This document shows, piece after piece, positions 11,900 to 20,936 of a DNA stretch of 39,817 bases (its first letter is position 1; each line of letters opens with the position of its first letter). The DNA comes from Aquiluna sp. Its GTDB lineage: Bacteria > Actinomycetota > Actinomycetes > Actinomycetales > Microbacteriaceae. Location: positions 1 to 39,817 of the forward strand of contig JALQVB010000002.1 in NCBI GenBank assembly GCA_023260495.1, given 5' to 3'. Under the pieces are notes generated by a model. The model searched no databases and was not told the DNA's origin. It saw nothing but the letters and a program-made list of their open reading frames with translations. A program made the translations under genes and the position numbers.

Positions 11900-12562
11900 T
11901 TGGAGAGTCTTCGCGCGAACATCGGCAAACTCTTGGAGAAAGCCGAGGGCCTATACATGGTGCTTGGGTTTGCCTACCTAGGCATTTACACAGCTCAGGT
12001 TTTAGTTGAACCTCCGGCCGATGTTTACAACAGTCTGGAATTGGTCTCGGATGTCATTTACTGGATCTTTGCCGTCGATGTTGCCCTACGACTTATTTAC
12101 CTGGGAAAGGGAATCTTCACCGTTGCAGGCTTGGTCACGTTTTTTAGGGAAAACTGGCTAGCCCTGCTCGCCTTGCTGCTGCCGGCATTCCGGGCGCTTC
12201 GGGTTCTTCGTGTCGTTCTTGTGCTTCGCGGGTTGCAACCATTCCTTCACACGAGATCTTCGCGGGTTGGAACCATCGTTGGCGTTACGTTTCCTCTTAT
12301 CCTCTTCACTGCAGCACTTTCAGTACTAGAGGCAGAGCGCTACGCAGAGGGTGCAAATATAACTACCTTTCCCGATGCCATTTGGTGGTCTATTGCGTCC
12401 GTCACAACAGTGGGCTACGGAGACAAGTTCCCGGTTACCGGTGACGGCCGGTTCATAGCGACATTCCTTATGGTTATTGGCATCGGGCTCTTCTCGGCAC
12501 TTACCGCCCTGTTGGCAGCATGGGTGATGGGCGAGAAGAAGACCGAAGAATCGCAGGGGTAG
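11900..12562 (+). CDS. Voltage-gated-like K+ channel (TTG start)
   Basis: Selectivity filter SVTTVGYGDKFP; S4-like FRALRVLRVVLVLRGLQPF; about 6 TM. Confidence 0.88.
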   Translation: MESLRANIGKLLEKAEGLYMVLGFAYLGIYTAQVLVEPPADVYNSLELVSDVIYWIFAVDVALRLIYLGKGIFTVAGLVTFFRENWLALLALLLPAFRALRVLRVVLVLRGLQPFLHTRSSRVGTIVGVTFPLILFTAALSVLEAERYAEGANITTFPDAIWWSIASVTTVGYGDKFPVTGDGRFIATFLMVIGIGLFSALTALLAAWVMGEKKTEESQG

Positions 12563-12571
12563 GCTGTAGTT

Positions 12572-12928
12572 ATGAACACATGGACAGTAAAAGTTCCCGG
12601 ATCCGAATATCAGCTCTCATTTGAGGAGCTGAAGATTTGGGCCGAAGGCGGCAAGCTCAAGGGCGACTCAATAGTGATTGACCAGAACGGTGAGCACTGG
12701 ACAGCAAAGCAGGTGCCAGGTCTGTTCTCTAACCGTGACTGGCTAATCGCCTTGCTGCTGTCGATTTTCGTCGGCACCCTGGGTGTTGACAGGTTTTACC
12801 TTGGCAAGATTGGAACCGGAATTCTCAAGTTGCTGACAGTTGGCGGCCTGGGAATATGGGCGATTGTTGACGTTATCTTGATTGCCATCAAGAACCTTCG
12901 GGACAAGGAAGGCTTGCGCCTGGCCTAG
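12572..12928 (+). CDS. TM2-domain protein with N-terminal GYF_2-like region
   Basis: [44 protein letters not shown] is the TM2 signature. Confidence 0.85.
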   Translation: MNTWTVKVPGSEYQLSFEELKIWAEGGKLKGDSIVIDQNGEHWTAKQVPGLFSNRDWLIALLLSIFVGTLGVDRFYLGKIGTGILKLLTVGGLGIWAIVDVILIAIKNLRDKEGLRLA

Positions 12929-13308
12929 CAGAACGGAATCAGAATTCGCTTCAACGCTGGCAGATCTGGTTCTGCCCAATCGAGTTTGCTCAGCTCAGCT
13001 TCTGGCACCCAGCGCAGCTCGCTGTGATCGGTTGAGGTAGTGGGCTTTTCTCCCACTAAGTCACAAACGAAGGTAATCAGATCGATTTCTCCGGTTTGGC
13101 TTCGGTCAAACTGCCGCACCACCGAGATTTCCACCCCAAGCTCCTCTTTGATTTCGCGCACGATGGCATCTTCAAGAAGTTCGTTTTGCTCGGGTTTACC
13201 GCCTGGAAACTCCCATTTGCCGCCTGCTACTTTCCAATCGCCACGCCTAGCGCAAAGGTAGTTGCCCTCTCCGTCTTGGATGATTGCAGCCACGACCACG
13301 ATTGCCAT
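12925..13308 (-). CDS. NUDIX hydrolase (MutT-like); start taken at internal Met
   Basis: [33 protein letters not shown] is a Nudix box. Confidence 0.88.
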   Translation of the reverse strand: MAIVVVAAIIQDGEGNYLCARRGDWKVAGGKWEFPGGKPEQNELLEDAIVREIKEELGVEISVVRQFDRSQTGEIDLITFVCDLVGEKPTTSTDHSELRWVPEAELSKLDWAEPDLPALKRILIPFC

Positions 13309-13318
13309 GGAGTTGAGC

Positions 13319-13828
13319 CTATCGCGGCAGGTTTGCCTCGATTGCCTCAATCACCTCGGGGGCATCGGGCTTTGTCGTTGGGCGGAACCTAAGAATTTCA
13401 CCTTTTGGGGTGACCAGGAACTTCTCGAAGTTCCACATCACCGGTCCGGCCATGCCCTTGGAATCCTTGGCTTTCACCAGCTGCTTGTAAAGCTCGTGGC
13501 GCTTGCGACCATTTACATCAGTCTTGGCAGTCATGGGAAAGGTGACGCCCCAGGTTGTTGAGCAGTACTCGCCAATCGCACCCTCGTCCTTGAGCTCCTG
13601 CTTGAAAGACCCGGATGGAACACCCAGAACGGTAAAGCCACGGTCTTGGTACTTCTTCTGTAGCTGCTCAAGGGCTTCATACTGCGGGGTGAGGCCGCAG
13701 CGCGATGCCACGTTCACGACCATCACCAGTTGGCCAGCGAAGTCAGCGGTCGAGCGCTGGGAACCATCCAGCATCGTTAGTTCTACGTTTTCTGAAAGCA
13801 TGAAAAAAAGAACATCGTTCGCTCTCAA
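13319..13828 (-). CDS. Glutathione/thioredoxin peroxidase family (start may be ATG at 13801)
   Basis: VVNVASRCGLTPQYEALEQLQ, GVPSGSFKQEL, MWNFEKFLV. Confidence 0.85.
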   Translation of the reverse strand: MRANDVLFFMLSENVELTMLDGSQRSTADFAGQLVMVVNVASRCGLTPQYEALEQLQKKYQDRGFTVLGVPSGSFKQELKDEGAIGEYCSTTWGVTFPMTAKTDVNGRKRHELYKQLVKAKDSKGMAGPVMWNFEKFLVTPKGEILRFRPTTKPDAPEVIEAIEANLPR

Positions 13829-13850
13829 GTTATTTCACTAGGCTGAAACT

Positions 13851-14675
13851 ATGCACCCGAGTGTGAATCCGGATTTCGCTACGGAGCTACTAGCCCCGGC
13901 GGGATTCGACGATGACAAATACACTCGCGGCACCGTCGGCTTTGTTACCGGCAGTGAAAAATACCCGGGTGCCGCACTACTTGGAATCAACTCAGCATAC
14001 GAACTTGGCATCGGCATGGTGCGCTACCTCGGTCCCCAGTCGGTATCCAATTTGGTGCTTTCGAACAGGCCCGAAACGGTGCTCGGCCTGGAGCGCGCTG
14101 CCGCACTGGTGCTAGGTTCCGGCATCGCCGATGACGATGGCGGTGAACAGGTTGCCAATCTATCTGCGGCAGTTTCGCTAGGCCTGCCGATGGTGATTGA
14201 TGCCGGCGCCATGCAACTTGTTGATCTTGGCTCAGTCAAATCCCCTTCCATCATCACCCCGCATCATGCCGAGGCGGTGCGGCTACTCAACAAGCTAGGT
14301 GAAGACTGGACCAAGGACGAGATTGCCAACGATGCCGAGGAAGCAGCCACAACGTTGGCCGAGAAGACCGGCCTTGCAGTCCTGCTCAAGGCCAATGTGA
14401 GCCACCTGGCTATTCCGGGGTTTGAGCCCATTCAATCAGGACCGGGCAGCACACATCTCGCCACTGCCGGCACCGGCGATGTTTTGGCCGGCATGATTGG
14501 CACGCTGATGGCTAAGGCCGCGGCTAAGAACATCGAGCTAACCCTGGGGTCGATTGCCGAGATCGCACTTATTGCCAACCAGCTCCACAGCGAGGCTGCG
14601 GAGTGGGCGGCAGAACGCGGCCAATTTGGTGCTAGCGCGGTGTGTGATGCCATTTCCTCGGTGGTTGCTGGGTGA
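13851..14675 (+). CDS. nnrD: ADP/ATP-dependent NAD(P)H-hydrate dehydratase
   Basis: GTVGFVTGSEKYPGAALLG, ITPHHAEAVRLL, TAGTGDVLAGMIGTLMA. Confidence 0.85.
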   Translation: MHPSVNPDFATELLAPAGFDDDKYTRGTVGFVTGSEKYPGAALLGINSAYELGIGMVRYLGPQSVSNLVLSNRPETVLGLERAAALVLGSGIADDDGGEQVANLSAAVSLGLPMVIDAGAMQLVDLGSVKSPSIITPHHAEAVRLLNKLGEDWTKDEIANDAEEAATTLAEKTGLAVLLKANVSHLAIPGFEPIQSGPGSTHLATAGTGDVLAGMIGTLMAKAAAKNIELTLGSIAEIALIANQLHSEAAEWAAERGQFGASAVCDAISSVVAG

Positions 14676-15235
14676 AACAGCGGCTAATCCAGAGCTTCAA
14701 TCCCTGGGTAGTGGTCTTTGTGGGCATGGCCCTTTTTCATACCTGGCGCGGCAGCATCGCTGACATTGTGATTTTCGGAGTCGGGGCAGCGCTGATTCTG
14801 AGCCAGGTCTTCGGCATGTATTCGCTCGGGCTTGCCAAACAACCCACTTTCCCAACCTGGTCCATTGCACTTACAGTGCTGGTGAGCGCGGTGCTGTTAT
14901 ACATCTCGCCGCGGCACGAGCTTGTGAATTTTCTGGTGTTACTGGCTTATGTTCCCATCGGATTTGCTCTAGTGATGTATCGCGATCGAGTCCATCCGAC
15001 ACCATCCAGGCAGGACTTGCGGGGCAGGCTGGTTTGGGCAATCTGGGCGATAGCCTTTGCCCTGATTGAGCTGGCTGCCTACCTTGGCAGCAAGGTAGTG
15101 GGAGATTTCAGTGTCTACCCAACGATTTCGGTGCTGCTTGACCCAGTGCTCGATACACCCCTAGGCCGGGCTACCTTCGTTGCGCTTTGGTTGATGTCTG
15201 GTGTGTATTTGTTTGGTGTGCGGAGGCGGCGATGA
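14672..15235 (+). CDS. Hypothetical membrane protein
   Basis: About 6 hydrophobic segments; GTGA overlap with nnrD. Confidence 0.65.
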   Translation: MKQRLIQSFNPWVVVFVGMALFHTWRGSIADIVIFGVGAALILSQVFGMYSLGLAKQPTFPTWSIALTVLVSAVLLYISPRHELVNFLVLLAYVPIGFALVMYRDRVHPTPSRQDLRGRLVWAIWAIAFALIELAAYLGSKVVGDFSVYPTISVLLDPVLDTPLGRATFVALWLMSGVYLFGVRRRR

Positions 15236-15444
15236 CCCTTCCTCAGTTGATTGTGTTTGGTTATTTATTTTTTGTGGCTATCGGCATCGCGCTTGCGGCC
15301 GTGGGTCGGCTGCGACCAGAGCTTATTTCCCCACTGGGGCAGATGTTGAATTTCATCATGAGCCACAGGATTACCCGGATCGCGCTCTTTATTGTCTGGT
15401 GGTGGCTTGGCTGGCACTTCCTGGTTGGTGTGACAGTTCGCTAG
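15232..15444 (+). CDS. Small membrane protein (possibly DUF6186-like)
   Basis: ATGA overlap with upstream CDS; MTLPQLIVFGYLFFVAIGIALAAVGRLRPELISPLGQMLNFIMSHRITRIALFIVWWWLGWHF. Confidence 0.65.
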   Translation: MTLPQLIVFGYLFFVAIGIALAAVGRLRPELISPLGQMLNFIMSHRITRIALFIVWWWLGWHFLVGVTVR

Positions 15445-16088
15445 GAGCTCGAGAGAACCTTGATTGCGGCCAGGCGGAGCCCCAGCACAATAAAGCTCAA
15501 CCCAATGAAGGCAGCCGCAATCGCAAGAACATAGCTGATCATGCCACCGACTCCGATTTCACCGGTTGGGTTGATGAACCAGTAGGGCCACCAGCCATCG
15601 CTGAGCCCGCGGACCACCGAGAAGCCGAGCCAGGCCAGTGGGTAGAGAACTACCCACCAGGCCTTCTTCCAGGCTGGCTTGTACCCCTTGATGGAGAGTA
15701 GATAGTCAATGACGATGATGATCGGCGCGTAGGTGTGAATCACTAGGTTGGGAGGCCGCGGCCAGTCGTATCCGATATCCCTCGGATCCACAGCGCTGTC
15801 ACCGAGGAGGAGGTGATACACAACCCCGACCACGATCATGCTTACTGTTGCAATCAGCCGCCAGGTGTGGAGCCTGCCCGACTCGTCTTTGCCTTGCAGC
15901 AAGACCAGTCCGCTGATGGTCAGCACCACGCCTGCAAGGATTGAGGAATCGATTGAGAAGAAAGCGAAGTATTCAAAAGGCCGGAACAGACCAACTGAAA
16001 GTCTGTCTGACACCTGCCAGAGCACGCTTCCTAGCAGGGCTAGACCCAGCAGCAGGCGCAGTGTCCCGAATACTCCCTTGTATAGCAA
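15441..16088 (-). CDS. Pr6Pr-family integral membrane protein
   Basis: NLVIHTYAPIIIVIDYLL...WWVVLYPLAWLGFSVVRG...WYWFINP-like pattern, about 6 TM. Confidence 0.7.
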   Translation of the reverse strand: MLYKGVFGTLRLLLGLALLGSVLWQVSDRLSVGLFRPFEYFAFFSIDSSILAGVVLTISGLVLLQGKDESGRLHTWRLIATVSMIVVGVVYHLLLGDSAVDPRDIGYDWPRPPNLVIHTYAPIIIVIDYLLSIKGYKPAWKKAWWVVLYPLAWLGFSVVRGLSDGWWPYWFINPTGEIGVGGMISYVLAIAAAFIGLSFIVLGLRLAAIKVLSSS

Positions 16089-16097
16089 GATGCTCTC

Positions 16098-17063
16098 CTA
16101 GTGTCTTGCTATAAAGCTAACCACGGCGCTCGCGAATTCCGCCGGAGACTCTTCGTTTGGAAGGTGGCCGGTTCGGGGGATAACAACCAGCTCGCTGCCG
16201 GCGATGATTCCGGCAACCTCCACAGAATCTGCAGTGTCTACAACGACATCACTATCTCCAGTTACGACAAGAGTTGGAACCGAAATCTCGGAAAGTCGCT
16301 CTGAAACGCCGGTATCCCTGGGTGCCCGATTGAACTCCCAGAAGGCCCGTTCCCAGCCCGCAATCTTTAGCGGCTGGGTATAGCCGGCAAGAGTCGCCTC
16401 GGTGACTTTGTTTTGGTCGTAGTAGCTGGCATAGAGCAGATCTAGGCCGCTGGTTGCAATGGATGAGACCAACAGCGGTCCCAGGTGGTCAAACTGTGGA
16501 ATGTAAAAAAGCCAGTTCAGCCAGCCGGGCGCACCACCACCAGATAGCACGGCTGGAGCAAAAAGAATCAGACCAGAGAGCTTGTCCTGATGGTCGACTG
16601 CGTAGCTGGCGGCTATCGCACCACCGGCAGAGTGGCCGAGTAGGTAGACGTCTTTCCCTTCGCCAAACGCAGCAATCAGCTCGTCTATTAGCTCGATTTG
16701 GCCCGGGGTGCCATAGGGATTTGTCTCCCAGCTCGTGGGTCGCTCGGTAAAGCCGAAGGCGGCCCGGTCGTAGGCAACAACAAATCCAATTTCACCAAGC
16801 GGCTCGAGCACATCTTTGTAAGAGTAGGCACTGGCTCCGAAGCCGTGCAGCAACACAATCAGCTTTTGGGAGCTCGGGTCCCCAGCAGTCGCATAGTGCA
16901 CATCGTGGCCAGCTAGCTCAATCCAGCGAGATTGCCCATCCCAGATCTCTTCTGCAGCCTGCTCCTTGGTGAGGGTGCCAGAGGTTGAGACCGGGACCAG
17001 GAAGGGGCCAACAGCAAGTAATGCAAGCAGAGCAAGGCCAGCAATCCGCAATCTCTTTCTCAT
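16098..17063 (-). CDS. Membrane-anchored alpha/beta hydrolase
   Basis: LLHGFGASAYSY, LLGHSAGGAIAASYA, VVTGDSDVVVD, GHLPNEESP; N-terminal hydrophobic anchor MRKRLRIAGLALLALLAVG. Confidence 0.85.
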   Translation of the reverse strand: MRKRLRIAGLALLALLAVGPFLVPVSTSGTLTKEQAAEEIWDGQSRWIELAGHDVHYATAGDPSSQKLIVLLHGFGASAYSYKDVLEPLGEIGFVVAYDRAAFGFTERPTSWETNPYGTPGQIELIDELIAAFGEGKDVYLLGHSAGGAIAASYAVDHQDKLSGLILFAPAVLSGGGAPGWLNWLFYIPQFDHLGPLLVSSIATSGLDLLYASYYDQNKVTEATLAGYTQPLKIAGWERAFWEFNRAPRDTGVSERLSEISVPTLVVTGDSDVVVDTADSVEVAGIIAGSELVVIPRTGHLPNEESPAEFASAVVSFIARH

Positions 17064-17133
17064 GATGAGGTCAACATTAATCACGTGCCCTAAGTTCCCC
17101 TAGTGTTAGAGGGTTAGTTTTCAAGGAGCGACA

Positions 17134-18177
17134 ATGTCCACAACGCAAGCAATTTTGACCCCCGCACCCGGCGCGCCTTTTGAGAAGGGCGAGGTGCCAC
17201 TTCCTGAGTTGGGGTCTGACATGGTCGCCATCAGCATCAAGTACTCGGGCATCTGTCACAGCGACATTCACCAGGCGAGAGACGAGTGGTTTGAAGGCAT
17301 CTTCCCAATGGTGCCGGGTCACGAGATTGTCGGCGAAGTGACTGCAGTTGGTTCTGCTGTTACCAAGTTCAAGGTGGGCGACCGAGTCGGAGTCGGCACC
17401 TTCGTTGATTCGTGCGGCGAGTGCGCACCCTGCAAGGCAGGCCAGGAAAACTTCTGTCGCACCGGCAACGTGCAGACCTACAACGGTCGCCAGTATGACG
17501 GCAACCCTACCTACGGCGGCTATGCAAAGGATGTTGTGGTCAAGGAAGCTTATGTGCTTTCGGTTCCAGAAAACATCGACTATGCCGCAAGCGCCCCATT
17601 GCTGTGCGCCGGCATCACGGTTTACACACCACTGAAGCACTGGGGTGTGAAGCCAGGCACGAGGGTTGGTGTGATCGGCCTTGGTGGTCTTGGTCACATG
17701 GCCGTGAAGTTTGCCGTTGCCATGGGGGCCGAGGTCTACGTCTTGGGTCGCTCCAAGTCGAAGGCTGATGACGCCAAGCGGATGGGTGCCCAGGACTACC
17801 TCATCACCAATGAAATCTTCGAGACCCACCAGAACTTCTTTGATCTGTTGCTGAATACCACCAGCGCAGATTTGGACCTGGACAACCTCTTACGGACGCT
17901 AAATGTTGGTGGAACCCTGGTCTACTTGGGCATCTCTGGGTCGCCTCAGCAGTTCAACGCTATGAACGTGGTTACCAGCCTCAGGTCGATTGCTGGAATC
18001 AACACCGGCAACATCGCCGACACTCAGGAAATGCTGGATTTCTGTGGTGAGCACAACATCGTCAGCGACATCGAGCTGCTCGATTGCAGCGACGCTTCAG
18101 CAGTAGATGAGGCCTACAGGCGAGTTGTTGACTCAGATGTGCGCTACCGCTTTGTAATCGACTCGAGCACCATCTAG
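17134..18177 (+). CDS. NAD(P)-dependent zinc alcohol dehydrogenase
   Basis: CHSDIHQ, GHEIVGEV, CGECAPCKAGQENFC, GLGGLGHMAVKFA; SD aaggag. Confidence 0.92.
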   Translation: MSTTQAILTPAPGAPFEKGEVPLPELGSDMVAISIKYSGICHSDIHQARDEWFEGIFPMVPGHEIVGEVTAVGSAVTKFKVGDRVGVGTFVDSCGECAPCKAGQENFCRTGNVQTYNGRQYDGNPTYGGYAKDVVVKEAYVLSVPENIDYAASAPLLCAGITVYTPLKHWGVKPGTRVGVIGLGGLGHMAVKFAVAMGAEVYVLGRSKSKADDAKRMGAQDYLITNEIFETHQNFFDLLLNTTSADLDLDNLLRTLNVGGTLVYLGISGSPQQFNAMNVVTSLRSIAGINTGNIADTQEMLDFCGEHNIVSDIELLDCSDASAVDEAYRRVVDSDVRYRFVIDSSTI

Positions 18178-18186
18178 GAGGTCGCA

Positions 18187-19143
18187 ATGAAGAGTCACAG
18201 ACTGGGAAACAGACAGGTATCCGCTATTGGAATTGGCTGCATGAACCCATCTTGGGCATGGGCAAACGGAGCAGCACTAGACCCGGTTCGTCGCTACGAG
18301 GAAGCCATCCCTGCCCTTCAGGCCGGTATGGATGCAGGGATCACCCTGTTTGACACCGCTGACATCTATGCCCCCACCTGGGACACCATGGGTCACAATG
18401 AGGAATTTGTGGCTGAGGCGCTAAGAACTTGGAGTGGCTCCGCAGAGCAGAAGGCCAACATTGTGATTGCCACCAAGGGCGGCATCACCCGTGCCGAGGG
18501 TGAAGTCTGGGGCAGAAACGGCTCGCTCGACTACCTGGTGGCGGCTGCCGAGGCCTCCGCTAAGCGCCTTGGTGTGGACAAGATCGACCTGTGGCAACAT
18601 CACCGACTAGACCCATCCATCGACTTCGAGACCCAGTTCGAGAACGTGCTTGAGCTAAAGGCCAGAGGTTTGGTGGATCAGATCGGTGTATCCAACTACG
18701 ACGCCAAGCAGCTAGAGACTGCAGTCAAACTGGGCGGCACCCCCGACGAAGGAGGAGTGGTGTCGGTCCAGAACGAATTTTCACCTCGCTACCGCCATGA
18801 TCTTGATGTGCTAGAGGTGTGCGAGCGCTTCGGCATTACCTTCCTGCCTTGGTGCCCACTGGGTGGAGTTCGGACTAAGAACGAGATTGCCGGGGCGAGT
18901 GCCTTCGAAGAGGTCGGCCAGAAGCTAGGCGCTTCGCCATTTGCGGTGGCACTTGCATGGGAGCGGAAGTATTCGCCAGCAGTGTTGCCAATACCGGGGG
19001 CGACAAGAACCGAGACGGTTCTTGATTGCGCCTCGAGTGCCGAGATTGAACTAAGCGACGAGGACTTTGCCTACTTGAGTGCGAACCTCCCCGAAGAGGG
19101 AGAGTACTCGAGTGAACTGCTACCTAAGCCCGCGTATCGCTGA
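18187..19143 (+). CDS. Aldo/keto reductase
   Basis: GITLFDTADIY, KIDLWQHHRLDP, LVDQIGVSNYDA. Confidence 0.9.
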   Translation: MKSHRLGNRQVSAIGIGCMNPSWAWANGAALDPVRRYEEAIPALQAGMDAGITLFDTADIYAPTWDTMGHNEEFVAEALRTWSGSAEQKANIVIATKGGITRAEGEVWGRNGSLDYLVAAAEASAKRLGVDKIDLWQHHRLDPSIDFETQFENVLELKARGLVDQIGVSNYDAKQLETAVKLGGTPDEGGVVSVQNEFSPRYRHDLDVLEVCERFGITFLPWCPLGGVRTKNEIAGASAFEEVGQKLGASPFAVALAWERKYSPAVLPIPGATRTETVLDCASSAEIELSDEDFAYLSANLPEEGEYSSELLPKPAYR

Positions 19144-19253
19144 TTGGGAGTTATCTGACTCATTCCTGAGAGTCTGCTGGAATGTAACCTTTTTGGGACA
19201 CTATCTCAATAATCTTGAATCAAGCACAGGGTGTGCAGAGACGAGAAGAACAG

Positions 19254-19943
19254 ATGAGAAAGCAAGCTCTAGGAATAGTCGCCACCGTATCGGTCTTGGC
19301 CTTGGCCGGCTGTTCCACAGAAACGATCGATCTATCTCCGGAAGCCAATGCTGCTGAGACGGCGATTGCCGCCGAAGCTCAAGCCACCGAGTCTCCCACC
19401 CCGACCGAATCGACCAGCATCGCTGAGCCAATGACAGATGTCGAACTCGTGCTGATGGCTCTGATGGGTCCGGAAGGTGAGTACGCAGCGGGTGCAAGCT
19501 ACGCCGCCGTGCTTGACACATTTGGCGATGTCGAGCCATACGCCAGCATCTACCAGGCAGAACTTCGCCATGCTGACGCGCTAGTCCGTCAGCTTGAACG
19601 CCTGGGAGCAGAGGTTCCAGAGAACCCCTACACCGGCGCCATTGAGGCACCGGCAGATCTTCAGACCGCCGCCGAAGCCTGGGCAGAGGGTGAAATCCTA
19701 AACGTCGAACTCTATGACTTCTTGATTTCACAGACGGACGATGCACAGCTGATCAAGGTCTTCGAGAACCTCCGTGCGGCTTCCCTAGACATGCACCTGC
19801 CTGCCTTTGAGGCAGCCGCGGAAAATGGCGGCACCTTGGACTCAATGATGGACTTTGGCCACAGGGATGGCGGCATGGGCATGGACGACATGCACTCAAC
19901 CGACGCTAGTGGTGGGGGCCGCCGTCTAGGCAAGAGTGCCTAG
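19254..19943 (+). CDS. DUF2202-like (ferritin-like) lipoprotein
   Basis: Lipobox VLALAGC; IYQAELRHADALVRQLERLGAEVPENPYTGAI and EGEILNVELYDFLISQ; Met/His/Asp tail FGHRDGGMGMDDMHS. Confidence 0.7.
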   Translation: MRKQALGIVATVSVLALAGCSTETIDLSPEANAAETAIAAEAQATESPTPTESTSIAEPMTDVELVLMALMGPEGEYAAGASYAAVLDTFGDVEPYASIYQAELRHADALVRQLERLGAEVPENPYTGAIEAPADLQTAAEAWAEGEILNVELYDFLISQTDDAQLIKVFENLRAASLDMHLPAFEAAAENGGTLDSMMDFGHRDGGMGMDDMHSTDASGGGRRLGKSA

Positions 19944-19954
19944 CACCTCAGCAA

Positions 19955-19978
19955 AAAGCCCCGGGCAACCGGGGCTTT
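19955..19978. terminator. Bidirectional intrinsic terminator between convergent genes
   Basis: AAAGCCCCGG-GCAA-CCGGGGCTTT, 10-bp perfect stem with A and T flanks. Confidence 0.88.
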
Positions 19979-19983
19979 AGCTT

Positions 19984-20895
19984 TTAGCCAACCTCTTGGA
20001 GACGTCTGCCTCTGGTGTGCTCTGGCTTGCACTCGAGGTTTGCCGGGTCTTCGTTGCAGCTATCGCAGAGCAAAATTAGATCGCGGCAACCGAGGTTGGA
20101 GCAATTTCGGAACTCCGATGTCTTGCCGCCACATGCCTCACACTCACCAATCGTGACCGCGTCCTTGGAAAAGTCCATCTTCATGCGGCTGTCGAATACA
20201 TAGAGCGAGCCTTCCCAGAGACCCTTGTCGCGGTAGCGCTCACCGTAGCGCACGATGCCACCTTCAATTTGGTAGACCTCTTGGAAGCCACGATTGATCA
20301 TCACGGCGCTGAGAATCTCGCAGCGAATTCCGCCGGTGCAGTAGGTAACAATTGGCTTGTCCTTGAGATGGTCATACTTCCCACTCTCAAGTTCCTGAAT
20401 GAAGTCGTGAGTGGTTTGTACGTTCGGAACTACCGCATTTTTGAACTTGCCAATCTTTGCCTCAAAGGCGTTGCGCCCATCGAAGAAGACAACGTCGTCA
20501 CCGCGCTCTTCGACTAGCTTGTTCACCTCGGCAGGCTTTAGGTGCTTTCCACCGTTCTTGATGCCGCTCTTGGCAACTTCGATTTCCTCCGGTGTGGTGA
20601 AGGCAACGAGCTCCTTGCGCACCTTCACGCTAAGGCGAGGGAAGTCGTTGCCGGTTCCTTCGGACCATTTGAAGTCGGTCTTGCCAAATCCCGGATACTC
20701 CTTCGTCTCGCGACAGTATTTCTTGAGATCTTCCATGTCGCCACCAAGCGTGCCATTGATGCCGTGCTTGGAAATGAGGATGCGACCCTTTAGATTCAGC
20801 GAGCGACAGAGCGCGCGCTGCCACAGCATTACCGCCTTCGGGTCTTCAACCGGAGCGAAGGCGTAGTAAAGAATGATTTTGTTTAGAGACATCAC
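19984..20895 (-). CDS. trhO: tRNA uridine(34) hydroxylase, rhodanese family
   Basis: [54 protein letters not shown]. Confidence 0.92.
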   Translation of the reverse strand: MMSLNKIILYYAFAPVEDPKAVMLWQRALCRSLNLKGRILISKHGINGTLGGDMEDLKKYCRETKEYPGFGKTDFKWSEGTGNDFPRLSVKVRKELVAFTTPEEIEVAKSGIKNGGKHLKPAEVNKLVEERGDDVVFFDGRNAFEAKIGKFKNAVVPNVQTTHDFIQELESGKYDHLKDKPIVTYCTGGIRCEILSAVMINRGFQEVYQIEGGIVRYGERYRDKGLWEGSLYVFDSRMKMDFSKDAVTIGECEACGGKTSEFRNCSNLGCRDLILLCDSCNEDPANLECKPEHTRGRRLQEVG

Positions 20896-20936
20896 TTCCC
20901 AGTTTAGACCTCAGAGCACTGCCTAGACTAGAGAGC

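Noticed and set aside
13319-13828. Glutathione peroxidase with altered PCNQF motif (PSGSF)
   Set aside because: Catalytic Cys, Gln (KQE), Trp (WNF) and a plausible resolving Cys are retained; probably ordinary thioredoxin-type family variation.
17077-17829. 250-aa minus-strand ORF
   Set aside because: Antisense to the clear zinc alcohol dehydrogenase; no coherent family motifs.
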